Below, piece by piece: positions 35,231 to 43,727 of a stretch of 64,000 nt of DNA (positions are counted from its first letter, which is position 1; every line of letters begins with the position of its first letter). Below the pieces are notes generated by a model that was given only the letters and a program-made list of their open reading frames with translations, searched no databases and was not told where the DNA came from. The translations under genes were made by a program, and so were the position numbers. The DNA is from Chitinophagaceae bacterium (GTDB lineage Bacteria > Bacteroidota > Bacteroidia > Chitinophagales > Chitinophagaceae): NCBI GenBank assembly GCA_019638475.1, contig JAHBTR010000002.1:434001-498000 (forward strand). Reading direction: 5' to 3'.

Positions 35231-36856
35231 TTAACTATACATTTCTTCTCTCAAAGCTATTACTCTTTTATCTTCCATATATTCATCAAAAGTCATTAGT
35301 CTATCAATAATGCCTTTGGGTGTAAGTTCAATAATTCTGTTTGCTACTGTTTGTATAAAAGTATGGTCGTGAGAAGTTAATAAAACTATACCTGGAAAGG
35401 TTTGACAACCTTCGTTAAAACTTTGAATACTTTCTAAATCTAAATGGTTGGTTGGTTGGTCTAATACAATTAAATTAGGGTTTTGAAGCATCATTCTGCT
35501 AATCATACACCTTACTTTTTCTCCTCCACTTAGTACATTTGTTTTCTTAGCAATATCATCGCCACTAAACAACATTTTTCCTAAAAAGCCTCTCAAAAAA
35601 GGTTCATCTGCATCTGTAACATGAGCAGGTACAAACTGACGAAGCCACTCCATTAAACTTAAACCTTCTGTAAAAAAAGTATTGTTTTCTAAAGGCAAAT
35701 ATGCTTTGGTAATAGTAGTACCCCATTCAAATTTTCCATCATCGGCTGTTGAATTATTATTAATAATATCAAAAAAATTAGTAACAGCCAATGGGTCTTT
35801 AGAAAGAAAAGCAATTTTATCGCCTTTATTGATGCTAAAAGATGCTTTGCTAAAAAGTATTCTACCATCAACAGTTTTACTTAAATTTTCTACATTTAAA
35901 ATTTGATTACCTACTTCTCTTAATGGTTGAAAAATAATACCAGGGTATTTTCTATTGCTTGGCTCTATTTCTTCTATTGTTAATTTTTCCAATGCTTTTT
36001 TACGAGCAGTAGCTTGTCTGCTTTTAGAGGCATTGGCAGAAAATCGTGCAATGAAGTCTATCAATGCTTGTCGTTTATCTTCTATCTTTTTATTCTTATC
36101 ATTTATTTGTCTTGCCATTAATTGAGAAGACTCGTACCAAAAAGTATAGTTACCAGTAAATACTTTTATTTTTTGTCTGTCCACATCTGCTACATGTGTA
36201 CATACTGCATCTAAAAAGTGTCTATCATGACTTACTACCAAAACAATATTTTCATAATCGGCTAAAAAGTTTTCTAACCAGCCAATTGTTTCAATATCTA
36301 AACCATTGGTAGGCTCATCTAATAATAAAATATCAGGATTACCAAATAAGGCTTGTGCAAGTAATACACGAACTTTCATATTACTTGGTATATCCTTCAA
36401 TAAACTTTGATGAAAAACCTCTTTAACACCCAAACTTCCTAAAAGTGTAGCAGCATCACTTTCTGCAGTATAACCTCCCATTTCTCCAAACTCAGCTTCT
36501 AATTCACCTGCTTTTAAATAATCTTCTTCTGTAGCTTCTGGGTCTGCATAAATAGCATCTTTGGTTTGCATTATTTCCATCATTTGTTTATGCCCCATCA
36601 ATACTGTGTTTAGTACAGTAAAATTGTCAAATTCAAAATGATTTTGTTTTAAGAAACTTAAACGTTCTCCTTTACCAAATTCTACATTTCCTTTATTGGG
36701 TTCTATTTCGCCACTTAATATTTTTAAGAATGTACTTTTTCCTGCACCATTAGCTCCAATAACACCATAACAATTACCTTTTGTAAAGTTGATATTTACT
36801 TCATCAAATAACACTCTTTTACCATAAGCCAATGTAATATTCTTTGCACTTAACAT
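35231..36856 (-). CDS. ABC-F family ATP-binding protein (YbiT/EttA-like)
   Basis: Cytoplasmic ABC-F ATPase of 541 residues with two ATPase cassettes and no membrane domain. Cassette 1: Walker A GANGAGKST (about residues 34-42), Walker B ILLLDEPTNGLD. Cassette 2 has a degenerate Walker A region (AFLSKDPLAVTNF), signature LSGGEKVR and Walker B IVLDQPTNHLD. The linker between them contains the charged coiled segment ARQINDKNKKIEDKRQALIDF. The second nucleotide site lacking the normal GxxxxGKS is typical of the YbiT group in Bacteroidota. These proteins act on the ribosome to relieve stalled translation or protect against antibiotics. Confidence 0.93.
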   Translation of the reverse strand: MLSAKNITLAYGKRVLFDEVNINFTKGNCYGVIGANGAGKSTFLKILSGEIEPNKGNVEFGKGERLSFLKQNHFEFDNFTVLNTVLMGHKQMMEIMQTKDAIYADPEATEEDYLKAGELEAEFGEMGGYTAESDAATLLGSLGVKEVFHQSLLKDIPSNMKVRVLLAQALFGNPDILLLDEPTNGLDIETIGWLENFLADYENIVLVVSHDRHFLDAVCTHVADVDRQKIKVFTGNYTFWYESSQLMARQINDKNKKIEDKRQALIDFIARFSANASKSRQATARKKALEKLTIEEIEPSNRKYPGIIFQPLREVGNQILNVENLSKTVDGRILFSKASFSINKGDKIAFLSKDPLAVTNFFDIINNNSTADDGKFEWGTTITKAYLPLENNTFFTEGLSLMEWLRQFVPAHVTDADEPFLRGFLGKMLFSGDDIAKKTNVLSGGEKVRCMISRMMLQNPNLIVLDQPTNHLDLESIQSFNEGCQTFPGIVLLTSHDHTFIQTVANRIIELTPKGIIDRLMTFDEYMEDKRVIALREEMYS

Positions 36857-36884
36857 ATCTATATTAATTTTTTAAAATTTGCGG

Positions 36885-36892
36885 CAAAAGTA
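36885..36892 (-). promoter_or_regulatory. Bacteroidota -7 promoter box upstream of the ABC-F gene
   Basis: The minus strand reads TACTTTTG followed by CCGC, 29 bases before the ABC-F start. This matches the TAnnTTTG consensus and resembles the rpsL promoter. Confidence 0.55.
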
Positions 36893-36966
36893 AAGGTATT
36901 TGAGATATGATGTTTGAAGCAGTACTTTACAGCAATAAGGATACTTGTTTTAGCAAGAAAGAAGTA

Positions 36967-37983
36967 TTAAAAACTTTTTATTACATCAATCGTTTTTTGT
37001 ACCATATTTTCTGTAATATCTAAATGAACAACTATTCTTACTTGTGAAGGTGAGATAGCAATAGCAAGAATATTTTCTTCTTTCAGTTTTTCTACAAATT
37101 GTTGAGCTGTATATTTTCCTTTTACTTCAAAAATAATAATGTTGGTTTCTACAGGTAAAATTTCTCCAATAAAATCTTTTTGTTGTAATGCTTGTGTTAT
37201 CAGTTGTGCATGATGATGGTCTTGTGCTAATCTATCAATATTATTTTGCAAAGCATATAAACCAGCAGCAGCAATAATGCCAGCTTGTCTCATACCTCCG
37301 CCAAAAACTTTTCTTATTCTTCTTGCCTTTTGAATAAAAGATTTATTGCCTAATAAAACACTACCTACTGGTGCTCCTAAACCTTTGCTTAAACAAATAG
37401 AAATAGAATCAAATGCTTTACCATATTGCTCAGTTCTTTCATTATTTGCTACAATAGCATTAAACAATCTTGCACCATCTAAATGAAATAAGAGTTGATT
37501 GTTTGTACAAACTTGTTGTATAGCTTTTATATCATCAAAATTGTAACAGCTTCCACCACCTCTATTAGCAGTATTTTCTAAGCTCACTAATTTACTAATA
37601 GGTTTGTGTACATCATGAATATTGTTGATAGATTCTGCAACTTGAGAAGCAGTCATTCTTCCTCTATTACCATTAATTAATTTTACAGAGCAACTACTGT
37701 TAAAACCTATTCCTCCTCCTTCATATTGATAAATATGGCTCATTACATCACAAATAATTTCATCGCCAGGTTGGGTATGTGCTTTAATGGCTATTTGATT
37801 AGTCATTGTACCACTTGAGCAATATAAACCAGCTTCCATGCCAAACATATTGGCTGCATAGTTTTCTAAAGCATTAATAGTAGGGTCTTCACCAAATACA
37901 TCATCACCAACAGGGGCTTGTATCATTGCTTCAAGCATTGCTTGAGAAGGTTTGGTTACTGTATCACTTCTAAAATCTATCAT
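36967..37983 (-). CDS. ltaE: low-specificity L-threonine aldolase
   Basis: PLP-dependent aldolase of 338 residues that splits L-threonine/allo-threonine to glycine and acetaldehyde. The family N-terminus FRSDTVTKPSQAMLEAM, GDDVFGEDPT, the YQYEGGGIGF block and HLDGARLFNA are all present. The PLP lysine is in SICLSKGLGAPVGSVL (near residue 200). The start is the ATG at 37983 (MIDFRSDTVT). It lies downstream of the deacetylase gene on the same strand with a 22-base gap. It may be part of a two-gene unit, although the functions are unrelated. Confidence 0.93.
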   Translation of the reverse strand: MIDFRSDTVTKPSQAMLEAMIQAPVGDDVFGEDPTINALENYAANMFGMEAGLYCSSGTMTNQIAIKAHTQPGDEIICDVMSHIYQYEGGGIGFNSSCSVKLINGNRGRMTASQVAESINNIHDVHKPISKLVSLENTANRGGGSCYNFDDIKAIQQVCTNNQLLFHLDGARLFNAIVANNERTEQYGKAFDSISICLSKGLGAPVGSVLLGNKSFIQKARRIRKVFGGGMRQAGIIAAAGLYALQNNIDRLAQDHHHAQLITQALQQKDFIGEILPVETNIIIFEVKGKYTAQQFVEKLKEENILAIAISPSQVRIVVHLDITENMVQKTIDVIKSF

Positions 37984-38005
37984 TTAAAAATAATTTATTA
38001 ATACA

Positions 38006-38833
38006 TTATTTATTCTGTACAGAAGGGTAGTGGTCTATTGTTTCAAAAACATTTCTGGTATCTTTTTTTAATTCAGCAATAAATTTTTCTAATTCTGCTG
38101 CATGTGCTGTTGTACTAAACATTCTATCATGTGCAAGTATTACAATACAATTAGGTTCGTAAGTATTACCATTATCAAAAAGTTGATTCACTTTTGCAAT
38201 CATTTGTTCAGCAGTTTGTTTAGGCTTATTGCCACCAACAAATTCCCATTCAACATCCCAACCAATAATATGATAACCCAAAGAATCTAATATTTTGGCA
38301 ACAGGTATAGTAGCTTTAGTACCCTTTATTTGTCCTTTACTTGCCCATGTAGGATTACCAGGGAAACGAATAATTTTTACAGGAATATTTAATACTTGTT
38401 CTGCATGCAAAAAATCTTTTACAGCACTATCAGGTTTAGCATAAAACGATGAGTATTTATTTTGAAAACCATGAGAATAACTATGATTGGCTAATAAAAA
38501 TTGAGGATAAGCATTGCGAATAGTATCTACAAAATGTTTTCTTCTATTATCTATTTGGTGCATACCCACCATAAAGAAAGTAGCTTTTACTCCTTGTTCT
38601 TCAAAAATTCTTTTACAAATATTACTACCAGGGGGCTGAGGTGCATCATCCCAAGTTAAGAATATATATCTTTTGCTGCTATCATATTGTATGGGTGTTC
38701 CAGGTGTTGGCTTAGTCTGTACATTTTTTAAAGAGTCTTCATTTACTTGATTATTATTACTGTTTTTGCAACTTGTAAATAGTGAAGAAGCAATCATTAT
38801 TAGGATAAAAAATCTTGAAAATAATGGTATCAT
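38006..38833 (-). CDS. polysaccharide deacetylase (NodB-like), lipoprotein
   Basis: Carbohydrate esterase family 4 deacetylase of about 275 residues. From the ATG at 38833 (MIPLFSRFFILIMIASSLFTSC) there is a lipoprotein signal with the cysteine near residue 22. The NodB motifs are FLTWDDAP (usually TFDDGP), ATFFMVG and the metal-binding NHSYSH. The later blocks RFPGNPTW and IIGWDVEW are followed by VILAHD. Probable substrates are peptidoglycan or N-acetylated glycans in the periplasm. The variant TWDDAP keeps the catalytic Asp pair. An upstream ATG at 38911 would place 26 extra residues before the signal and is not favoured. Confidence 0.87.
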   Translation of the reverse strand: MIPLFSRFFILIMIASSLFTSCKNSNNNQVNEDSLKNVQTKPTPGTPIQYDSSKRYIFLTWDDAPQPPGSNICKRIFEEQGVKATFFMVGMHQIDNRRKHFVDTIRNAYPQFLLANHSYSHGFQNKYSSFYAKPDSAVKDFLHAEQVLNIPVKIIRFPGNPTWASKGQIKGTKATIPVAKILDSLGYHIIGWDVEWEFVGGNKPKQTAEQMIAKVNQLFDNGNTYEPNCIVILAHDRMFSTTAHAAELEKFIAELKKDTRNVFETIDHYPSVQNK

Positions 38834-38980
38834 GGTGTATATTTTTTTCAAATATAGAAATACTACACTTCTATAAATTGTATGTGGGTATAAAAAAATC
38901 TTAATAAACAAAATACAAACAGAAACCTATAGTATGTTCAAATTATTTATCACGTTCTTTTATCTACCTTATCACATCCT

Positions 38981-38988
38981 TATATTTG
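38981..38988 (+). promoter_or_regulatory. Bacteroidota -7 promoter box upstream of the carboxyltransferase gene
   Basis: TATATTTG matches TAnnTTTG, 21 bases before the preferred ATG at 39010. The frame's upstream TTG (38986) lies inside this box, which argues for the downstream ATG as the start. Confidence 0.55.
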
Positions 38989-39009
38989 CAAACTAACAAC
39001 TGTAAGTAT

Positions 39010-40638
39010 ATGAATATAGAATTGAATAGAAATGAAGATTGGATGAAATTGAAATGGAGTGAAGTAAAACAACATCTTTCAAAAATTAAAATGGGTGGCG
39101 GAAAAAATGCTATTGAAAAACAGCATAAAAGAAATAAACTTACTGCCCGTGAAAGAATTGAATTTTTATGTGATACTAATAAACCATTTGTAGAAATAGG
39201 AGCATTTGCTGGTTTTGAAATGTATGAAGCAGAAGGAGGTTGCCCAGCAGGAGGCACAGTAGCAGGTATAGGTTATATAAGTGGCAAACAATGTGTTATT
39301 GTAGCTAATGACCAAACAGTAAAAGCTGGTGCTTGGTTTCCTATAACAGGGAAAAAGAATTTGAGAATGCAGGAAATTGCTGCTGAAAATAATTTACCCA
39401 TTATTTATTTGGTGGATAGTGCTGGGGTTTATTTACCCATGCAAGATGAAATTTTTCCAGACAAAGAACATTTTGGAAGAATATTTAGAAACAATGCAAA
39501 AATGAGTGCTAACGGCATTACACAAATTGCTGCTGTAATGGGTGCATGTGTTGCTGGTGGTGCATATTTACCTATTATGAGTGATGAAACTTTGATGGTA
39601 GAAAATAATGGAAGTATTTTTTTAGCAGGAAGTTATTTAGTAAAAGCAGCTATTGGCGAAGACATAGATAATGAAACATTGGGGGGTGCTGTTACACATA
39701 CAGAAATAAGTGGTATTGCAGATTATAAGTTTACAACAGAAGAAGAATGTTTAACACAAATTAAAAAAATAGTTAGCAAATTAGGAGCACATACCAAAGC
39801 AGGTTTTGATAGAATAGAATCTAAACAACCACTTAAAAAAGCTGAGGAAATTTATAGCATCATGCCCGAAGGAAATGCAAAGCCCTACGACATGAGAGAA
39901 ATTATTGAAAGAATAGTTGATGAATCTGAATTTGATGAATTTAAAAAAGATTATGGTAAATCTATTTTATGTGGTTATGCAAGAGTAGATGGTTGGGCTG
40001 TTGGTATTGTAGCCAATCAAAGATTAATAGTAAAAAGCAAAAAAGGAGAAATGCAAATGGGTGGTGTTATTTATAATGATAGTGCAGATAAAGCAGCACG
40101 TTTTATTATGAATTGCAATCAAAAGAAAATACCATTAATTTTTCTGCAAGATGTTACAGGTTTTATGGTAGGTAGCAGAAGTGAACATAGTGGCATTATT
40201 AAAGATGGAGCTAAATTGGTGAATGCAGTTGCCAATTCTGTTGTTCCTAAAATTACTATTATAGTAGGTAATAGTTATGGTGCAGGAAATTATGCTATGT
40301 GTGGTAAAGCGTATGACCCAAGATTTATTTATGCTTGGCCCAGTGCAAAAATTGCTGTAATGGGTGGTGAGCAAGCTGCTAAAACTATGTTGCAAATTCA
40401 AGTAGCTACTATGAAAGCAAAAGGAAAAGAAGTAACACCAGAAGAAGAAAATGCTTTATTAGAAAAATTAAAAACTAAATACGATAAACAAACAACTGCC
40501 TATTATGCTGCTGCAAGACTTTGGGTAGATGAAATTATAGACCCACTACAAACAAGAACAATTATTTCAGAAGCTATTCATGCAGCCAATCATCAGCCTA
40601 CAATGGCAGAATTTAAAACAGGTGTTTTTCAGGTGTAA
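39010..40638 (+). CDS. acyl-CoA carboxylase carboxyltransferase (beta) subunit, MccB/PccB type
   Basis: Biotin-dependent carboxylase beta subunit of about 542 residues that carries carboxyl from carboxy-biotin to an acyl-CoA (methylcrotonyl- or propionyl-CoA). Blocks seen include RNKLTARERIEFLCD, the N-domain CoA site YLVDSAGVYLPMQDEIF, MGACVAGGAYLPIMSDE, GGAVTHTEISGIADY and the C-domain LQDVTGFMVGSRSEH with NSYGAGNYAMCG. The layout agrees best with MccB of leucine breakdown. No biotin carboxylase or biotin carrier gene is next to it, so the partner subunit is encoded elsewhere. A TTG at 38986 could start eight residues earlier but overlaps the promoter box. Confidence 0.9.
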   Translation: MNIELNRNEDWMKLKWSEVKQHLSKIKMGGGKNAIEKQHKRNKLTARERIEFLCDTNKPFVEIGAFAGFEMYEAEGGCPAGGTVAGIGYISGKQCVIVANDQTVKAGAWFPITGKKNLRMQEIAAENNLPIIYLVDSAGVYLPMQDEIFPDKEHFGRIFRNNAKMSANGITQIAAVMGACVAGGAYLPIMSDETLMVENNGSIFLAGSYLVKAAIGEDIDNETLGGAVTHTEISGIADYKFTTEEECLTQIKKIVSKLGAHTKAGFDRIESKQPLKKAEEIYSIMPEGNAKPYDMREIIERIVDESEFDEFKKDYGKSILCGYARVDGWAVGIVANQRLIVKSKKGEMQMGGVIYNDSADKAARFIMNCNQKKIPLIFLQDVTGFMVGSRSEHSGIIKDGAKLVNAVANSVVPKITIIVGNSYGAGNYAMCGKAYDPRFIYAWPSAKIAVMGGEQAAKTMLQIQVATMKAKGKEVTPEEENALLEKLKTKYDKQTTAYYAAARLWVDEIIDPLQTRTIISEAIHAANHQPTMAEFKTGVFQV

Positions 40639-40702
40639 AATATTCAACAATCAATATTCAATAAACAATAATCAACTATTAAACTCCTAAACTTTATAAA
40701 AC

Positions 40703-41218
40703 TTGCAAAAACAATCTCACTCCTTACACATTTATACAGATGGTGCAAGTAGAGGCAACCCAGGCAAAGGTGGTTTTGGCGTTGTAATGATGTGGGGAAA
40801 TGCAGTAAAAGAAATTGCTGCTGGTTATAGGCTTACTACAAATAATCGTATGGAATTGATGGCTGTTATTGTAGCTTTACAACATCTTACCAAAAAAAAT
40901 ATTCCTTTAACCATTTATACAGATAGTAAATATGTAGCAGATAGCATTGAAAAAAAATGGGTTGATAATTGGATAAAAACGAATTTTAAAGGCGGCAAAA
41001 AAAATAAAGATTTATGGCTTCAATATTATCATTTAGCAAAAGATTTTACAATTAAAATAAAATGGGTAAAAGGTCATGCAGATAATATATATAACAATCG
41101 TTGCGATGAATTGGCTACTACTGCTGCCGATGGAAATAATTTATTGATTGATGAAGGCTATGAAAATGCAGAAACAATTAACAACAATCTATCTAATACA
41201 AAACTAAATTTTCTATAA
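40703..41218 (+). CDS. rnhA: ribonuclease HI
   Basis: RNase HI of about 171 residues that removes RNA from RNA-DNA hybrids. The catalytic residues are all present: Asp in YTDGASRGNPGKGGFG, Glu in NRMELMAVIVAL, Asp in YTDSKYVADSI and Asp in NRCDELATTAA, with the KWVKGHADN basic region. The frame opens with TTG (MQKQSHSLHIYTDGA), since no ATG occurs before the first motif; the start is therefore somewhat uncertain. About 25 residues beyond the catalytic core at the C-terminus are not conserved. The ROK kinase gene starts six bases after its stop. Confidence 0.92.
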   Translation: MQKQSHSLHIYTDGASRGNPGKGGFGVVMMWGNAVKEIAAGYRLTTNNRMELMAVIVALQHLTKKNIPLTIYTDSKYVADSIEKKWVDNWIKTNFKGGKKNKDLWLQYYHLAKDFTIKIKWVKGHADNIYNNRCDELATTAADGNNLLIDEGYENAETINNNLSNTKLNFL

Positions 41219-41224
41219 AAAATT

Positions 41225-42193
41225 ATGTCTAATACAATTTCAACTTTTGCAATAGGTATAGATATAGGTGGTACAACTACAAAATTTGGCGTTGTTGATA
41301 AAGAAGGAAAAATATTACAACAAAATAAAATTTCATCTACCCAATATGCAGATATTCATTTATTTATAGATGAACTTTATAAAAAAATATGTCCATTAAT
41401 AGAACAATATGGAGGCTCTCAACATTGTGTAGGAATTGGAGTAGGTGCACCCAATGGAAACTATTATTCAGGAACTATTGAATATGCTCCTAACTTAATT
41501 TGGAAAGGAATTATTCCACTTGCCTCGTTAATACAACAAAAATTTGGCTTAAAAACTATATTAACCAATGATGCCAATGCAGCAGCAGCAGGAGAAATGA
41601 AATATGGCGTAGCAAAAGGAATAAAACACTTTATTACTATTACATTAGGCACAGGTGTAGGAAGTGGTATTGTTATAGATGGAAAAATGTTATTAGGGCA
41701 TGATGGCTTTGCAGGAGAATTAGGTCATACTATTATCAGGCATAATGGAAGACTACATAAAGGCACAGGTGCATTAGGAAGTCTTGAATCTTATGTTAGT
41801 GCAAGTGGTGTGAAACAAACTGCTTTAGAATTTTTAGACGAAGCTAAAGAAACTACAAGTTTGCTTCGTCATTATTCATCAGATGAAATTACCAGCCAAA
41901 TAGTATATGAATGTGCTATAAAAGGAGATGAGATTGCTATTAAAGTTTTTGCATTTACTGGAGAAATTTTAGGAGAAGTCTTAGCAAATTTTGTTATGTT
42001 CTCATCGCCTGAAATGATTGTTTTATTTGGTGGTTTGGCAAATGCAGGAGATTTATTAATGAAGCCAACCAAAGAAGCAATGGAAAAAAAATTATTACCC
42101 ATTTTTAGAAATAAAGTAAAATTGGTTTTTAGCAATTTACCAGAGTCAGATGCTGCTATTCTTGGGGCAAGTGCTTTGGTTTGGGAAAAATAA
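41225..42193 (+). CDS. ROK family sugar kinase (glucokinase-like)
   Basis: Sugar kinase of the ROK family, 322 residues, probably phosphorylating glucose with ATP. The phosphate-binding AIGIDIGGTTTKFGVVD is near residues 9-25, the sugar-binding catalytic part is LTNDANAAAAGE, and ITLGTGVGSGIVIDG follows. GFAGELGHTII contains the conserved histidine. The usual ROK zinc cysteine cluster (CxCGxxGC) is replaced by HKGTGALGSLE, so zinc may not be bound; some relatives in Bacteroidota share such variants. It follows rnhA by six bases. Confidence 0.85.
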   Translation: MSNTISTFAIGIDIGGTTTKFGVVDKEGKILQQNKISSTQYADIHLFIDELYKKICPLIEQYGGSQHCVGIGVGAPNGNYYSGTIEYAPNLIWKGIIPLASLIQQKFGLKTILTNDANAAAAGEMKYGVAKGIKHFITITLGTGVGSGIVIDGKMLLGHDGFAGELGHTIIRHNGRLHKGTGALGSLESYVSASGVKQTALEFLDEAKETTSLLRHYSSDEITSQIVYECAIKGDEIAIKVFAFTGEILGEVLANFVMFSSPEMIVLFGGLANAGDLLMKPTKEAMEKKLLPIFRNKVKLVFSNLPESDAAILGASALVWEK

Positions 42194-42225
42194 TTTTTCT
42201 GAATATTTTGAATGTAATTTGATAA

Positions 42226-42233
42226 TACATTTG
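42226..42233 (+). promoter_or_regulatory. Bacteroidota -7 promoter box upstream of tRNA-Leu
   Basis: TACATTTG matches TAnnTTTG, 29 bases before the tRNA; a TTTG at 42207-42210 may be the -33 element, with a rather short 15-base spacing. Confidence 0.55.
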
Positions 42234-42262
42234 CAAACAAATTTTCAAGTAGTTCTTACAAT

Positions 42263-42346
42263 GCCCAGATGTTGAAATTGGTAGACAAGCCACTTTGAGG
42301 TGGTGGTGTCCGAAAGGACGTGCAGGTTCAAATCCTGTTCTGGGCA
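42263..42346 (+). tRNA. tRNA-Leu (anticodon GAG)
   Basis: Class II tRNA of 84 bases. The acceptor stem is GCCCAGA paired with TCTGGGC, discriminator A. The D arm is GTTGAAATTGGTAGACAAG, the anticodon stem CCACT/GGTGG with loop TTGAGGT giving anticodon GAG, and a long variable arm TGTCC-GAAA-GGACG follows. The T arm is GCAGG-TTCAAAT-CCTGT. CCA is not encoded. It decodes CUC and CUU leucine codons. Confidence 0.96.
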
Positions 42347-42361
42347 CTTTTTAAAATATTT

Positions 42362-42395
42362 TTTTGACTATTTCAATTATAAACCCCTACTTTTG
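42362..42395 (+). promoter_or_regulatory. Bacteroidota promoter of the rplK operon
   Basis: TTTTG (42362-42366) and TACTTTTG (42388-42395) form a -33/-7 pair with 21 bases between, close to the phylum consensus. The start of transcription should fall about 42399. Confidence 0.7.
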
Positions 42396-42396
42396 C

Positions 42397-42479
42397 ACTC
42401 CCAAAAAGTTCTTTACAATAAAAGAATGATTGAAAGCAGTATCAAAATACTGTTTGGGAGTTCTACTGTAAAGTAGAAC
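42397..42479 (+). promoter_or_regulatory. structured RNA leader of the rplK operon
   Basis: ACTCCCAAA (42397-42405) pairs with TTTGGGAGT (42453-42461), enclosing a TTCTTT/AAAGAA hairpin and a perfect CAGTAT/ATACTG hairpin. It is followed by GTTCTAC/GTAGAAC (42460-42479) with a six-base loop. The final hairpin shares two bases with the outer stem, so the two may compete. A role in autoregulation of the L11/L1 operon is likely by analogy, not shown. Confidence 0.6.
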
Positions 42480-42505
42480 GCTATTACCAATTAAATCAAA
42501 ATAAA

Positions 42506-42949
42506 ATGGCAAAAGAAATCACAGGATATGTGAAGTTGCAGGTAAAAGGTGGTCAAGCCAATCCTGCACCTCCAGTAGGTCCAGCCCTTGGCTCTAAGGG
42601 TATTAACATTATGGAGTTTTGCAAACAATTTAATGCAAGAACTCAAGACAAAATGGGAAAAGTTGTTCCTGTTTTAATTACTGTTTATGCAGATAAGTCT
42701 TTCGACTTTATTATTAAAACTGCACCTGCTGTAGTACAATTAATGGAAGCAGCAAAAATTCAAAAAGGAAGTAAAGAAAGTAATCGTTCAAAAGTAGGTA
42801 AAGTAACTTGGCAACAAGTGGAAGCTATTGCTTTAGATAAAATGCCTGATATGAACTGCTTTACCAAAGAAAGTGCTATGAAAATGGTAGCAGGTTCTGC
42901 AAGAAGCATGGGTATTACTATTGATGGAACTGCCCCTTGGGAAAATTAA
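42506..42949 (+). CDS. rplK: 50S ribosomal protein L11
   Basis: Ribosomal protein L11 of 147 residues that binds the GTPase-associated centre of 23S rRNA. The N-terminal [31 protein letters not shown] block and the C-terminal [11 protein letters not shown] are intact. It is the first gene of rplK-rplA-rplJ-rplL, preceded by a promoter pair and a folded leader. secE and nusG, usual upstream neighbours in many bacteria, are not here; a tRNA-Leu gene is. rplA follows after 30 bases. Confidence 0.98.
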   Translation: MAKEITGYVKLQVKGGQANPAPPVGPALGSKGINIMEFCKQFNARTQDKMGKVVPVLITVYADKSFDFIIKTAPAVVQLMEAAKIQKGSKESNRSKVGKVTWQQVEAIALDKMPDMNCFTKESAMKMVAGSARSMGITIDGTAPWEN

Positions 42950-42979
42950 TTAATTATTCACCATTAAAAATTTAAAAAA

Positions 42980-43672
42980 ATGTCATTGACGAAGAAAAGA
43001 AAAGTAGCCAATACAAAGGTGGATAAAAACAAAGTTTATTCTCTAAAAGAAGCTGCTTCATTAGTAAAAGAAATCAACTGTACAAAGTTTGACAGCTCTG
43101 TAGATTTACACATACGTTTAGGTGTTGATCCTAAAAAAGCTGACCAACAAGTTCGTGGTACTGTATCATTACCACATGGCACAGGTAAAACAAAACGTGT
43201 GTTAGTTTTATGCACTCCAGACAAAGAAAATGATGCAAAAAATGCAGGTGCCGACCATGTAGGATTAGACGAATTTATTACCAAAATAGAAAGTGGATGG
43301 ACAGATATAGATGTAATTATAGCTACACCATCTGTAATGCCTAAAATTGGTAAATTAGGTAAAGTATTAGGACCTCGTAACCTAATGCCAAACCCAAAAA
43401 CAGGAACAGTTACTAACGATGTAGCTGCTGCTGTAAATGAAGTAAAAGGTGGTAAAATAGCATTTAAAGTAGATAAAGCTGGTATTGTTCATGCTTCTAT
43501 TGGTCGTGTTTCATTTGATACTAATAAAATAGCAGAAAATAGTACAGAACTTATTAATGCAATTTTAAAATTAAAACCTACTACAGCAAAAGGTACTTAT
43601 TTAAAAGGTGTAAGCATGGCGAGTACAATGAGCCCTGGCATTACATTAGATACAAAATTATTATCTAACTAA
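42980..43672 (+). CDS. rplA: 50S ribosomal protein L1
   Basis: Ribosomal protein L1, 230 residues, of the L1 stalk, with the blocks [32 protein letters not shown] and [20 protein letters not shown]. It also is a translational repressor of the L11 operon in many bacteria. Length and motifs are normal. It lies between rplK and rplJ in the same direction. The 55-base gap to rplJ contains a hairpin. Confidence 0.98.
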   Translation: MSLTKKRKVANTKVDKNKVYSLKEAASLVKEINCTKFDSSVDLHIRLGVDPKKADQQVRGTVSLPHGTGKTKRVLVLCTPDKENDAKNAGADHVGLDEFITKIESGWTDIDVIIATPSVMPKIGKLGKVLGPRNLMPNPKTGTVTNDVAAAVNEVKGGKIAFKVDKAGIVHASIGRVSFDTNKIAENSTELINAILKLKPTTAKGTYLKGVSMASTMSPGITLDTKLLSN

Positions 43673-43673
43673 T

Positions 43674-43710
43674 CCTGTGGATGCCAAAAACAAATGGCAC
43701 ATGAAACAGG
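43674..43710 (+). promoter_or_regulatory. hairpin with asymmetric internal loop before rplJ (candidate L10 leader)
   Basis: Outer stem CCTGT/ACAGG and inner stem TGCCA/TGGCA are separated by an internal loop of three bases (GGA) on the 5' side and six on the 3' side (CATGAA). The apical loop has eight bases. The element ends 17 bases before the rplJ ATG. Its shape and position suit an L10 autoregulatory site; binding is inferred. Confidence 0.5.
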
Positions 43711-43727
43711 TTTAATAAAACTTAGTT

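Noticed and set aside
40135-40401. Antisense frame in the carboxyltransferase gene
   Set aside because: It lies over the conserved C-domain motifs of the carboxyltransferase; low-complexity product.
42156-42347. Minus-strand open frame beginning MPRTGFEPARPFG
   Set aside because: It is the antisense reading of tRNA-Leu. Peptides of this kind are a well-known spurious annotation and no protein should be called.
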